Shown one piece after another: positions 20,401 through 27,436 of a stretch of 64,000 nucleotides of DNA (position 1 is its first letter; each line of letters begins with the position of its first letter). The stretch is from a bacterium (GTDB lineage: Bacteria; Elusimicrobiota; Elusimicrobia; Elusimicrobiales; UBA9959). A program made the translations under genes and the position numbers. The stretch is from contig JAJYJH010000003.1 in assembly GCA_021789695.1 (NCBI GenBank), forward strand, positions 62,001 to 126,000, written 5' to 3'. The notes beneath the pieces were generated by a model. That model was not told the origin of the DNA and ran no database searches. It saw nothing but the letters and a program-made list of their open reading frames with translations.

Positions 20401-22260
20401 CATGGCGGCGCTGCCGGTACCGGTGGAGAGGTCCACGGTATTGTTGCCGCCGTTGGAGCGCGCCCAGGCCCACCACCTGGAATTGACGTTCAGGTTGTAG
20501 GCGGTGCCGCTGGTCACCGGGATATCATAGGGGTAGCTGGCGGAGCCGCTGGCGTGGAGTACCGTGAAATTGCCCTGGCCCTGGCAGCCGGAGGGACCGC
20601 AGACAGGACTGAGAGTTATCATCAGCGGGTCTTTGGTCAGGTCCGCCGCCTGGCTGAAGCGCAGCGTGCCCGTCAGGTGGCCGGTGGCGTTGCCGCCGGT
20701 ATTGACCGTAACCACGATCGTGGTCAGCCCCAGGTCCGTGCCGGAGGAATTATACACGTGCAGGTAGCTCCCGCCGTTGGTGGCGGGGTTGGTGTCGACG
20801 GCCACGCGAAGATCGTCGGTGCCGCAGTGAGCCTCGGTGCTGCCCCAGACGAACTGCTGGTCCGGCCCGGCGTTGAAGGGGACCGGCCCGTTGGCGCCGG
20901 TCTGCGAGAACGGGGTCCACACGTTTATGACGTAGTTTCCGCTGGGCAGACCGTTGAAGACGGCCGACCCGTCGGGGGCCAGCTGGACGTTGGCGTTGGA
21001 GAAGCCGGGAGAGGAGAACATCGTGGTGAAGCTCTGCGCTCCGGAGCAGCCGTTATTGCTCCAGAAAGAGCCGTCCGGATTTAGCCCCACGTTGCCCCGC
21101 GGTATCGGGTTGCCGGCGGGATCCTTAACGTACACCTTTATCTGGCCGCTGCTGGGCGGCATCTGGTACAGACTGAGTATCTGGGACTGCACGCTGGCCG
21201 AGCTGTAATACACGAAATCGTTCTGGCCGTTGACGGAGGGAGGATTGAGGCAGTCCAGACCGCCGCCGGAAAGCGCGGGGCTGTTGTAAGGAGCGTAGCA
21301 GGCGCCGGGGCCGGTCGTCGTCCAGGTGCAGCCGCCGTAGATCTGCGCGTAATAGGTGACGCCGGGGAGGAGGCCGTAAAGCTGGAAGCTCCCGTTCTGG
21401 TCGGTATTCGTCCAGATGTTGTTGGGATAGCCGTTGTCGCAGTACTGGAAACCGATGCCCATGTTGGGAACTACCACCGCGCCGGTGTCCTGCACCACGC
21501 CCTGCACGGAGAGACCACTGGCGCCGCCGTTCTGCGCGGCGGTATTATCCGCGCGGGTCGGAGGCACGGAATAGGCGAAGTCCGCCTGGGGATAGGCCAG
21601 GGTCGGCGCCCCCATAGTGACCGCGGTGGAGCCGTTCAGGTCCTTGTCGACGTTCTGGCCTATGCCCCTGTTGAGCAGGGTATCGTATGCGCCGATGTTA
21701 TAAGTGCCGGCCGAGGCGTAGGGGACGTTGTCCAGGATCAAGGTCCCTACCCTAGAACCGTCGGTCTGCGCTATGCCGAAGGCCACCGGCTGCTGAAGAG
21801 CGCTGTTGTTGACGCTGCCGAAAAGCACTTCGTTGGGGGTGGCGTTCTTAAAGGGAAGCACTATGCGGCCTACCCCGGACAGCCCAGGAGTTAGAGTTAT
21901 CGCCCGGTTGAGCGGGGTGCCGGTGCCGGAATAGATGAGATGGATGTGCGCCGAGGGGTCCGGGTTATTGAACTGGTCGGTGAGCGCCGGGGAATAGCCC
22001 TGGGAACTGACGAACAGCTCGTAGTCCATGTTCTGCCACAGATCAAGCGCAGCCTGCCCGTTCACGTCGGTCAGGCCCACCACGCTGTAGGTGGATGGGC
22101 CGTTCACGCCGAAGTTCACAGCGGCCACGGTCACGTCCTCCAGCTTCGTCCCCTGCCCGTCGCTCACCGTAACTATAAGATTCGGGAGCGTCGCCCAAGC
22201 GGTCCCCTGCAGCGCGGCGGCGAAGATCGCGGCCGCTATTATCCTGGTGAATGAACGCAT
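17407..22260 (-). CDS. Giant secreted protein with carboxypeptidase-regulatory-like domains and C-terminal sorting-like domain
   Basis: A 1617-residue protein with a signal peptide (MRSFTRIIAAAIFAAALQGTAWA). It contains several beta-sandwich domains of the carboxypeptidase regulatory type: one right after the signal peptide (NLIVTVSDGQGTKLEDV), one around residue 390 (KVYVKDPAGNPIPRGNV) and at least one near 1040 (VTDSSGTYKFEGLPAG). Most of the rest is Gly/Asn/Ser/Thr-rich. The last about 100 residues (VYNFPNPFNLESK, HIRIYTLSGQLVRDISI, WDGRNKDGSEVANGVYYGFV) form a FlgD/T9SS type A-like C-terminal domain. It is likely a cell-surface or released protein, and first gene of the locus 1 operon. 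GGAGG lies 4 nt before the chosen ATG; 25 more upstream codons are open but carry no signal peptide. Confidence 0.85.
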   Translation of the reverse strand: MRSFTRIIAAAIFAAALQGTAWATLPNLIVTVSDGQGTKLEDVTVAAVNFGVNGPSTYSVVGLTDVNGQAALDLWQNMDYELFVSSQGYSPALTDQFNNPDPSAHIHLIYSGTGTPLNRAITLTPGLSGVGRIVLPFKNATPNEVLFGSVNNSALQQPVAFGIAQTDGSRVGTLILDNVPYASAGTYNIGAYDTLLNRGIGQNVDKDLNGSTAVTMGAPTLAYPQADFAYSVPPTRADNTAAQNGGASGLSVQGVVQDTGAVVVPNMGIGFQYCDNGYPNNIWTNTDQNGSFQLYGLLPGVTYYAQIYGGCTWTTTGPGACYAPYNSPALSGGGLDCLNPPSVNGQNDFVYYSSASVQSQILSLYQMPPSSGQIKVYVKDPAGNPIPRGNVGLNPDGSFWSNNGCSGAQSFTTMFSSPGFSNANVQLAPDGSAVFNGLPSGNYVINVWTPFSQTGANGPVPFNAGPDQQFVWGSTEAHCGTDDLRVAVDTNPATNGGSYLHVYNSSGTDLGLTTIVVTVNTGGNATGHLTGTLRFSQAADLTKDPLMITLSPVCGPSGCQGQGNFTVLHASGSASYPYDIPVTSGTAYNLNVNSRWWAWARSNGGNNTVDLSTGTGSAAMDMNFVPGGVITGTVYKPDGTVYTPGNNVYVWINADTDHGWAGAQLSRDGTFEIDGAMSGVNRLSMNMNGVSSEQYALPFPDPVVTVVAGSTSTLNLNLRRATYLGATVDMTKLPVSYFEASGSGDAVYGFSVLPLPSGSLFSHDALIGVLNHSGGDNNSLSYSPPVAATAQGPCGNGWALDGFCAVDLPSPAVYDLYLVRNGDFADLSVSNPPYPYFVVFGSTRNVVLDDSRATVPVSPKYMGGSSVNGVSVDMTPSSDLSARGNATLAGSVTAANFFRQVDYAAAGGDFNKFMNYLPVVSLYNSSGTLKAAGLVVPPPSYIQQHNAEFNADFALGYQKFSTLLNGAGGFGFGIQDLSPGACYTAVVTTPNYPPYQTRKCLGAAGSTTTLNIDLDTAVGYGATLAGVVTDTDTVPMPNVLVTVSVPGMQDKAVVTDSSGTYKFEGLPAGTVKVKASFSGYASAEADVEVSGSATVFMQDLTLTYAPGSVTGTVYSQKLPFARVQPGAQIYAYDDTYNGTHPDIPLPLIKTKTGPDGSYTLTGLVPADVYRVFLSVPGKYVLDQLVTATTSAVSGADFTMLPKPLDIELFARQGENYYDFTVLNPQDFKSGAAYWCEAPYANCSSPTTLQLNQLSSGELFGQIPLSLLKSGHTYVLHGEATSLTNQTVVKEITFGLGVSANASQNIDDAILGDDSDNAAGRGNNEATVDPTGADPSSLQFPAGALLPISTGAIPSCAFSSTDKNDPAVSTEVASVGAAAIKGNLYTVSLSSVSVNQSKGFDVTLAYDKSAVTDPSGLAVARYNSATDTWEKVPGLAAIDPLSGTIKVRLRSLTSVLATGRRTAAPLSVFNGHEYVVSAPAGASVTTSGTFAVLESTAVGIGGSVSTVKVYNFPNPFNLESKTLATRYAGSMTTNGTIISVEVPAGNGGPGHIRIYTLSGQLVRDISISFTASAYNYVTWDGRNKDGSEVANGVYYGFVSFSGNKPDRKHATFKMAVIK

Positions 22261-22649
22261 ATTTCCTCCGTCGGGCGCCCGCCGTACGGCGAACGCTCCG
22301 CAGGTCATTTTTCTTCTGATCGATGACGATCCCAAAACCTTAAGCCGACACTACCCGGCTAACCCAAAAGTCTATCCTCGTTAACATGGTATCCGAGGTC
22401 TTCCAGAGAATTTATACAATTCCATACCCCCACGTCAACAAAAAACTGGAGAGTTTTAGTGTGACTTTCGACACACCGCTCAATGGCTGACGTCGCAGGG
22501 TGAATTCTCGACCAGGCCCTTCTCCACCCGGAAAACAGCGTGGCGTACTCCGGATTCTACGGCCGCTATGGCGGCCCCCGTGCCGATGGTGTTTTTCTGC
22601 GGTTAATTGGATTGTAGCGGTTTTAATGCTAAAATACCCTTTTCGTAGT
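22261..22649. other. Divergent intergenic region with leader of surface locus 1
   Basis: This 389-bp region between the giant-protein gene (minus) and the polyprenyl synthase gene (plus) has no convincing protein gene. On the minus strand it holds a good promoter (22411-22438) and a leader of about 145 nt. In that leader TTAGCCG and CGGCTTAA can form an imperfect hairpin (22340-22362) between two TTTTGGG copies. On the plus strand TTGGAT (22607-22612), a 17-nt spacer and TAAAAT (22630-22635) form a plausible promoter for the synthase gene. Confidence 0.5.
22411..22438 (-). promoter_or_regulatory. Promoter of surface locus 1 operon
   Basis: On the minus strand TTGACG (22433-22438), a 16-nt spacer and TATAAA (22411-22416). 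This is a close match to a housekeeping sigma-70 promoter and leaves a leader of roughly 145 nt before the giant-protein gene. Confidence 0.65.
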
Positions 22650-23615
22650 ATGATAAAAAGCGTCAGGAATATAGAGGAGTCCCTGCATTCCGTCAAGGAA
22701 ATCATCTCTGCCGAGCTTTCCGCGGTGGACAGAAACGTCTTCGATTTTTCCAGATATCCGTTCAGTTTCGTCGGCAAGGCCTCCAGAGCCCGCTTCACCC
22801 TACTAACCTCCGCCGCTCTGGGCGCCGCGGCCGCCCTGGCAGAAAAGGCCGCCGCGGCGGCCGAATTGGCCCACACGGCCTCGCTGCTTCACGACGACTG
22901 CCTGGACTCGGCACGCTACCGCCGCGGGCTGCCGACTCTCTACGACCAGGCCGGCGTCAACGAAGCCATACTCGTAGGAGACCTGGTAATAGCCATGGCG
23001 CTGGAATGCGCAGCGAGCGCCGCCCCGGACCTGCAGGGAAGCCTCATCAGCACCGTCAGGCGCATGACCGAGGGCGCCCTGATCGAAGAGAACTCGAAGG
23101 GCCGCAGGATAAGCGCGGAGACCTCCGAGAAGATAATTTCGCTTAAGACCGGGGCGCTCTTCCGCTGGTGCTCTGCCGCCGCGTGCCGGCTGGCGGGCAG
23201 ACCGGAACTGCTGCCCGATTGCGCCCGCCTCGGGGAGGACGCCGGCTGCGCCTTCCAACTGGTGGACGACGTGCTGGATTTCGAGGGAGAACCGGAGGCC
23301 TGCGGCAAGGAGACGCTCAAGGATGTCAACGAGGGGAAGTTCACGCTGCCTCTGATCCTGGCGCTGAACGACCCGAAGGCGGGACAGGACGCGGAAAGGC
23401 TGCTGGCCGCCGTAAAGGCAGGCGCGGGAGCCGACCTGGCGCCGGCCCTCGCCCTGGCCGCGCTGGTGAGGGACGGCGGGTTTGCGGCGGCGGCCAGACG
23501 CCAGGCCGCCGCGAAGATAAACGCGCTTTTCCCCCTGGCCGACAAGTTCCCGGACGGGGAAGGGGCGGCGGCGCTTAAAGATTTCCTCTCGGCGCTGGCC
23601 TCGCGCACGGCCTAG
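22650..23615 (+). CDS. Polyprenyl diphosphate synthase (long-chain trans type)
   Basis: A 321-residue all-helical prenyltransferase that extends allylic diphosphates with isopentenyl diphosphate to make the side chain of a quinone or a related lipid. The first Asp-rich motif is DDCLD at 82-86 in LLHDDCLDSARYRRG, and the second is DDVLD in CAFQLVDDVLDFEG. The GKET...EGKFTLPLI block is also typical. The frame is open 50 codons further upstream, but that part is not related to the family, so I start at MIKSVRNIEE. The exact chain length cannot be judged. The gene stands alone before the pal operon. Confidence 0.87.
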   Translation: MIKSVRNIEESLHSVKEIISAELSAVDRNVFDFSRYPFSFVGKASRARFTLLTSAALGAAAALAEKAAAAAELAHTASLLHDDCLDSARYRRGLPTLYDQAGVNEAILVGDLVIAMALECAASAAPDLQGSLISTVRRMTEGALIEENSKGRRISAETSEKIISLKTGALFRWCSAAACRLAGRPELLPDCARLGEDAGCAFQLVDDVLDFEGEPEACGKETLKDVNEGKFTLPLILALNDPKAGQDAERLLAAVKAGAGADLAPALALAALVRDGGFAAAARRQAAAKINALFPLADKFPDGEGAAALKDFLSALASRTA

Positions 23616-23734
23616 TTCCCCGTTTCCGGCCGCCGGTGCAAAAACGCCTCCCACGCGGGCCGGCGATTTGTAAAGGCGCATACAATTTTTATAGATTGTA
23701 GTTGACATGGACAGTTAATGGAGGATTCGAGAAC

Positions 23735-24277
23735 ATGAAATCTTTTTTATCCCTCACCCTGGCTCTGCCGCTGCTGGCTGCGCTGAGCCTGTCGTCCTGC
23801 ACCAAGAAGAACCTCAAAACGGAGAGCGTACCCGCGCAGATGGTCTCCAACACCCAGGCCATACCGACGCTTGACGTAGAGGAGAGCTCGTCCACCGCCT
23901 CCACCGAGCCCGATATCCGCGGAGGGGACTTCGCCGCAGATCCGTCGATAAAGAGCGTCTACTTCGACTTCGACAAGTACGACCTCTCCGACGCCGATCA
24001 GGCCACGCTGCAGGCCAACGCAGAGGTCCTCAAGGAACACAAGGACTGGACGGTGCTGGTAGCCGGCAACTGCGACGACCGCGGCACGATAGAATACAAC
24101 CTCGCGCTGGGCCAGAGGCGCGCCAAGACCGTGCGCGACTATTACGTGCGCCTTGGCGTCCCCGAGAATTCCGTCGGCACGATATCCTACGGCGAAGAGA
24201 AGCCGGTCTGCACCGAGGAGAACGAGGCCTGCTGGCACCAGAACCGCCGGGCCGACACCGAGGTCAAGGGGCAGTAA
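23735..24277 (+). CDS. pal: Peptidoglycan-associated lipoprotein Pal
   Basis: A 180-residue lipoprotein with the lipobox LSSC near residue 20, a linker, and a C-terminal OmpA-like peptidoglycan-binding domain (VYFDFDKYDLSDADQ, then GNCDDRGTIEYNLALGQRRA). It anchors the outer membrane to the wall and works with TolB. The family's usual GHCDERG reads GNCDDRG here. I start at MKSFLSLTLA, with GGAGG 10 nt upstream; 11 upstream in-frame codons are not signal-like. A possible promoter is TTGTAA (23668-23673), 16-nt spacer, TATAGA. The stop overlaps the cpoB start (TAATG). Confidence 0.93.
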   Translation: MKSFLSLTLALPLLAALSLSSCTKKNLKTESVPAQMVSNTQAIPTLDVEESSSTASTEPDIRGGDFAADPSIKSVYFDFDKYDLSDADQATLQANAEVLKEHKDWTVLVAGNCDDRGTIEYNLALGQRRAKTVRDYYVRLGVPENSVGTISYGEEKPVCTEENEACWHQNRRADTEVKGQ

Positions 24278-25056
24278 TGCGGGCCCTCACCAGGACGCTC
24301 CTGCTTCTCCCGGTGGCGCTGCTGGCGGCAGGCTGCGTTGCGACGCAGCAGGACATGCTGCAGATGCAGAGCCAGATGGACGACCTCAACACCAACCTGG
24401 CCAATATGCAGAAGAACCAGGCGGAACTGGCCGTCAAGATGGAAGAGTTGTCGCGCAACCTCAACGCTTCCTCCGAGAATATGAAGGACATCTCCTCGCA
24501 GATGACCGGCCTTTCGGGGCAGCTCAGCGCGCTGGGCGCCTCCGTGGACAAGCATGTCAGCGCCATCAGCCAGAGCATACGCAAGCAGGAGGAGCAGGTC
24601 CAGACCTCCCTGCTGCCGGCCAAGATCTATAACGACGCCTACAACGCCTACCTGAACAACAACTTCGACGGCGCCGCCACCGGGTTCAAAACCTATCTTT
24701 CCAAGTTTCCCCAGGGCGAAGCGGCTGAAGGGGCCTACTTTTACCTGGGGGAGTCGCTGTACCTGAAGGGGAACTGGCAGGAGGCCGCCCTGGCCTACGC
24801 CAATATGCTGGAAAAGTACCCCGCCAGCTCCCGGGTACCGGCCGCCAGGCTTAAATACGCGCTCTCCCTGCTCAGGATGCCGGGCAACAAAAAGGAAGAG
24901 GCCCTCAAGTACCTGAAGTCGGTGGTGGCCGACTTCCCGCAGTCCCAGGAAGCCAAGAGCGCCAGGGAGGAGATAGGGAAGCTCGTCGGAAAGCCGGCGC
25001 CCCATAGATCCCCGGCCAAAACCCCGGTTCGGCGCCGCCGGACCAAGAAAGGCTGA
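24277..25056 (+). CDS. cpoB: CpoB/YbgF-type cell division coordinator
   Basis: A 259-residue envelope protein with a signal sequence and a likely lipobox (LLAAGC), making it probably a lipoprotein. The first half is a coiled coil (MLQMQSQMDDLNTNLANMQK onwards) and the second half has TPR repeats (AYNAYLNNNFDGAATGFKTY, AEGAYFYLGESLYLKGNWQE), the CpoB architecture. In E. coli CpoB links Tol-Pal outer-membrane constriction to septal peptidoglycan synthesis. The last 20 residues are basic (SPAKTPVRRRRTKKG). It overlaps the pal stop by 1 nt and precedes tolB by 5 bp. Confidence 0.88.
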   Translation: MRALTRTLLLLPVALLAAGCVATQQDMLQMQSQMDDLNTNLANMQKNQAELAVKMEELSRNLNASSENMKDISSQMTGLSGQLSALGASVDKHVSAISQSIRKQEEQVQTSLLPAKIYNDAYNAYLNNNFDGAATGFKTYLSKFPQGEAAEGAYFYLGESLYLKGNWQEAALAYANMLEKYPASSRVPAARLKYALSLLRMPGNKKEEALKYLKSVVADFPQSQEAKSAREEIGKLVGKPAPHRSPAKTPVRRRRTKKG

Positions 25057-25061
25057 CGCCC

Positions 25062-26351
25062 ATGCGCGGCAAGCTCCTGCCAGCGGCGCTGCTGCTTCTG
25101 ACATCCTGCGCCTTCGCCGGGACCGACGTCTACATAGGCGTTTCACCGGGCAGCGGGGTGAAGACGCAGTCGCTGGCCCTGGCGCAGTTCCGGCCGGCCA
25201 GGCCCGGCAGCGAGGAGGACCTGGCTCTCGCCGGAGAGTTCAGGGACATTGTCCGCGCCGACCTGCTGTATTCGCGTTATTTCGATCTCAAAGAAGCCCC
25301 GCTCGCGCGCGCGAACCTGGACGATTCCCCGGAATCTCTGGCCTGGTGGAAGGCTCTTGCCCCGCACCTCATAACAGCCGAGGCGCGCGACGCCGGCCCC
25401 GTCTGGACTTTTACGGCGCGCCTCTACGACCTTTCCACCGGGAAGCCGATACTCGAGAAGTTCTACCGCGGCGAGAAGAACGCTCTGCGACGCGCAGCCC
25501 ACCTGTTCTCCGACGACGTGATAACGCGCCTGACCGGCCGGGAGGGGATAGCCCACTCCAAGATAGCCTTCGCCAACAATGCCACCGGCCGTAAAGAGAT
25601 CTACATGGTGGACTACGACGGCCAGGGTCTGGTCCGCCTGACCTCCGACAACAGCATCGACCTGCTGCCCCGCTGGTCGCAGGACGCCACGCGCATCTAC
25701 TACACCACCTACCGCTGGGGCAACCCGGACATGTTCGAAATAGACCTGAAGGCCGGCAAAATACGCCCGTTCTCCACCTTCCAGGGCCTGAACATACCGG
25801 GAGGCTTCTCCCCGGACGGGCTGACGATGGTCATGACGCTGTCGCGCGGGGACGATCCCGGCATCTATATGCTGAACGTGGTGACGAAGAAAGTGAAGCG
25901 GATACTGAAAGGCTTCGGCGTCAGTTCCTCCCCTACTTGGTCTCCGGACGGCAGGCAGGTGGCTTTCATCTCCGACCTGGCCGGAAACCCCGAGGTATTC
26001 GTGCTGGACACGGACACCGGCAAGACCCGCAAGTTAACCCGCTTCAACTGGTGCGACTCCCCCTCCTGGTCTCCCGACGGCCAGTGGATAGTGTTCTCCG
26101 GCCGTGAAAGGCGAGGTGCCCCGCTCGACATCTTTCTGACCGACCTGACCGGCAGCCAGATACGCAGACTGACCTACCAGGCCGGCAACAACGAAGACCC
26201 GTCCTGGTCACCCGACGGCAGGTACATAGCCTTCACCTCCACGCGCGGCGGCAGGAGGGAGATCTACATCATGGACTCGGACGGCAGCGCCCCGCACCCG
26301 CTGGTGCCTGGCATGAAAGGCTATTCCTACACCCCCAGTTGGAGTCCCTGA
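25062..26351 (+). CDS. tolB: Tol-Pal system protein TolB
   Basis: A 429-residue periplasmic protein with a signal peptide (MRGKLLPAALLLLTSCAFAG). It has the N-terminal alpha/beta domain of TolB, then beta-propeller blades with repeated SWSPDG/TWSPDG motifs (GVSSSPTWSPDGRQVAF, CDSPSWSPDGQWIVF, NEDPSWSPDGRYIAF). It bridges Pal and the Tol inner-membrane complex. Gene order here is pal-cpoB-tolB rather than the common tolB-pal-cpoB, and tolQ, tolR and tolA are not in the window. Confidence 0.93.
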   Translation: MRGKLLPAALLLLTSCAFAGTDVYIGVSPGSGVKTQSLALAQFRPARPGSEEDLALAGEFRDIVRADLLYSRYFDLKEAPLARANLDDSPESLAWWKALAPHLITAEARDAGPVWTFTARLYDLSTGKPILEKFYRGEKNALRRAAHLFSDDVITRLTGREGIAHSKIAFANNATGRKEIYMVDYDGQGLVRLTSDNSIDLLPRWSQDATRIYYTTYRWGNPDMFEIDLKAGKIRPFSTFQGLNIPGGFSPDGLTMVMTLSRGDDPGIYMLNVVTKKVKRILKGFGVSSSPTWSPDGRQVAFISDLAGNPEVFVLDTDTGKTRKLTRFNWCDSPSWSPDGQWIVFSGRERRGAPLDIFLTDLTGSQIRRLTYQAGNNEDPSWSPDGRYIAFTSTRGGRREIYIMDSDGSAPHPLVPGMKGYSYTPSWSP

Positions 26352-26373
26352 GCCGCGGCGGCCGGCGCGGTAG

Positions 26374-26868
26374 TCAGGAGAAAAAAGAGCGCAGGCGGGA
26401 GAGAATGGCAGGAAGGAACGGCTCCGGTTCAGGGCGGTGCGCCGGGTGGAACCGCAGATCCCTGTGGGTCTTCAGCGCGGAGGATAGTTCCGCGTCCAGC
26501 ATCGTCATGAACTCCGGCCCCAGCCGCTTGCGTCGCTCCGAAAGCAACCCCGGATTGACCATGTCCTCTACGGCGAAGTACTCCTGGCCGCAGAAGGCCT
26601 GGACATACGGGCTCTCCATGAACTCGGTCACCGCGTCCTCGTCGGAAACGTTCTTAAGCTGCTTTACCGCCAGCAGTCCGCAGACCAGGCGCGAGTCTTT
26701 GGCCGGTCTGCCGTAGCCGGCCGCGAAGTATTTGCCGTACTCGGCGTCCAGCTTCCCCCACGGCAGGGCCTCGGCCAGTTTCAGCCAGCGATTTTTCTCG
26801 TCCAGCCTGGAGCCCAGGTGAAACAACTTGCCGAACAGCGTGGGGTTGAATTTTTCAGAACGGTACAT
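26374..26868 (-). pseudogene. Truncated transposase (IS5/IS1182-like N-terminal domain)
   Basis: A 164-residue fragment resembling the N-terminal domain of IS5-superfamily transposases: LDEKNRWLKLAEALPWGKLD, YGRPAKDSRLVCGLLAVKQL, VTEFMESPYVQAFCGQEYF and RRKRLGPEFMTMLDAELSSA. Such transposases are usually 400-500 residues, and the DDE catalytic domain is missing. The end (residues about 130-164) does not look like the family. The fragment sits exactly between the tolB stop and the tdk stop, 4 bp after tdk. I saw no terminal inverted repeats. It is an old, inactive insertion remnant. Confidence 0.75.
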
Positions 26869-26872
26869 CCGT

Positions 26873-27436
26873 CTATTTCTCCGGCTGGAAGCACTTGCGA
26901 CAGCGGGCCTCGTACTTGTCCCCGGCGCCTACAACGATGCGCTTGCCGGAATCCGTCAGGCGCTGGCTGAAATGGGCCGGGTTGCCGCAAACCATGCAGA
27001 TGGCCAGGTTCTTGGTTACGAACTCGGCCACGGCCATCAGCTTGGCCATGTTGTCGAAGGCGTCGCCCCGATAGTCCTGGTCAAGTCCGGCCACGATTAC
27101 GCGGCGGCCGCTGTCGGCGAGCTTCTGCGCCACTTCTACGATCTCGGGACCGAAGAAATGCGCCTCGTCTATGCCGACCACCTGGGTGTCCTTCTCCACG
27201 TCCTTGAGTATCTCTTTGGCCGTCCTCACCGGCCTGGCCGCCAGCATCGACTTATCGTGGGAGACCAGATGCTCCTTCGCGTAGCGCACGTCCAGGTGCG
27301 AATTGAACACCTGCACCTTCTGTTTGGCTATGCTCGCCAGCTTCAGACGGCGGATCAGTTCCTGCGTCTTGCCGGAGAACATGCTGCCGCAGACCACCTC
27401 TATCCAGCCGGAGGAAGCGGAAACGTTGAATATCAT
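26873..27436 (-). CDS. tdk: Thymidine kinase (type II)
   Basis: A 187-residue salvage enzyme that phosphorylates thymidine. It has the P-loop GSMFSGKT at 17-24, the Walker B-like IDEAHFF segment, the lasso region, and zinc-binding cysteine pairs CMVCG and CRKCF. The start MIFNVSASSG overlaps the epimerase stop by 4 nt (ATGA); an in-frame ATG 12 nt earlier is also possible. A run of eight G residues (27439-27446 on the minus strand) lies directly before the start and may serve as the ribosome binding site. Confidence 0.94.
   Translation of the reverse strand: MIFNVSASSGWIEVVCGSMFSGKTQELIRRLKLASIAKQKVQVFNSHLDVRYAKEHLVSHDKSMLAARPVRTAKEILKDVEKDTQVVGIDEAHFFGPEIVEVAQKLADSGRRVIVAGLDQDYRGDAFDNMAKLMAVAEFVTKNLAICMVCGNPAHFSQRLTDSGKRIVVGAGDKYEARCRKCFQPEK

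Noticed and set aside
13460-22260. A complete type IX secretion system
   Set aside because: Only PorV-like and sorting-domain-like proteins are visible; none of the motor or translocon genes is in the window, so I claim only resemblance.
22261-22404. Cyclic-di-GMP (GEMM) riboswitch in the leader of surface locus 1
   Set aside because: A GCCGGGTAG-like string recalls part of the motif, but the conserved tetraloop, receptor and core order are not there.
22412-22876. Minus-strand frame across the intergenic region and the polyprenyl synthase start
   Set aside because: It is antisense to a certain gene, has no domain, and covers the promoter of surface locus 1.
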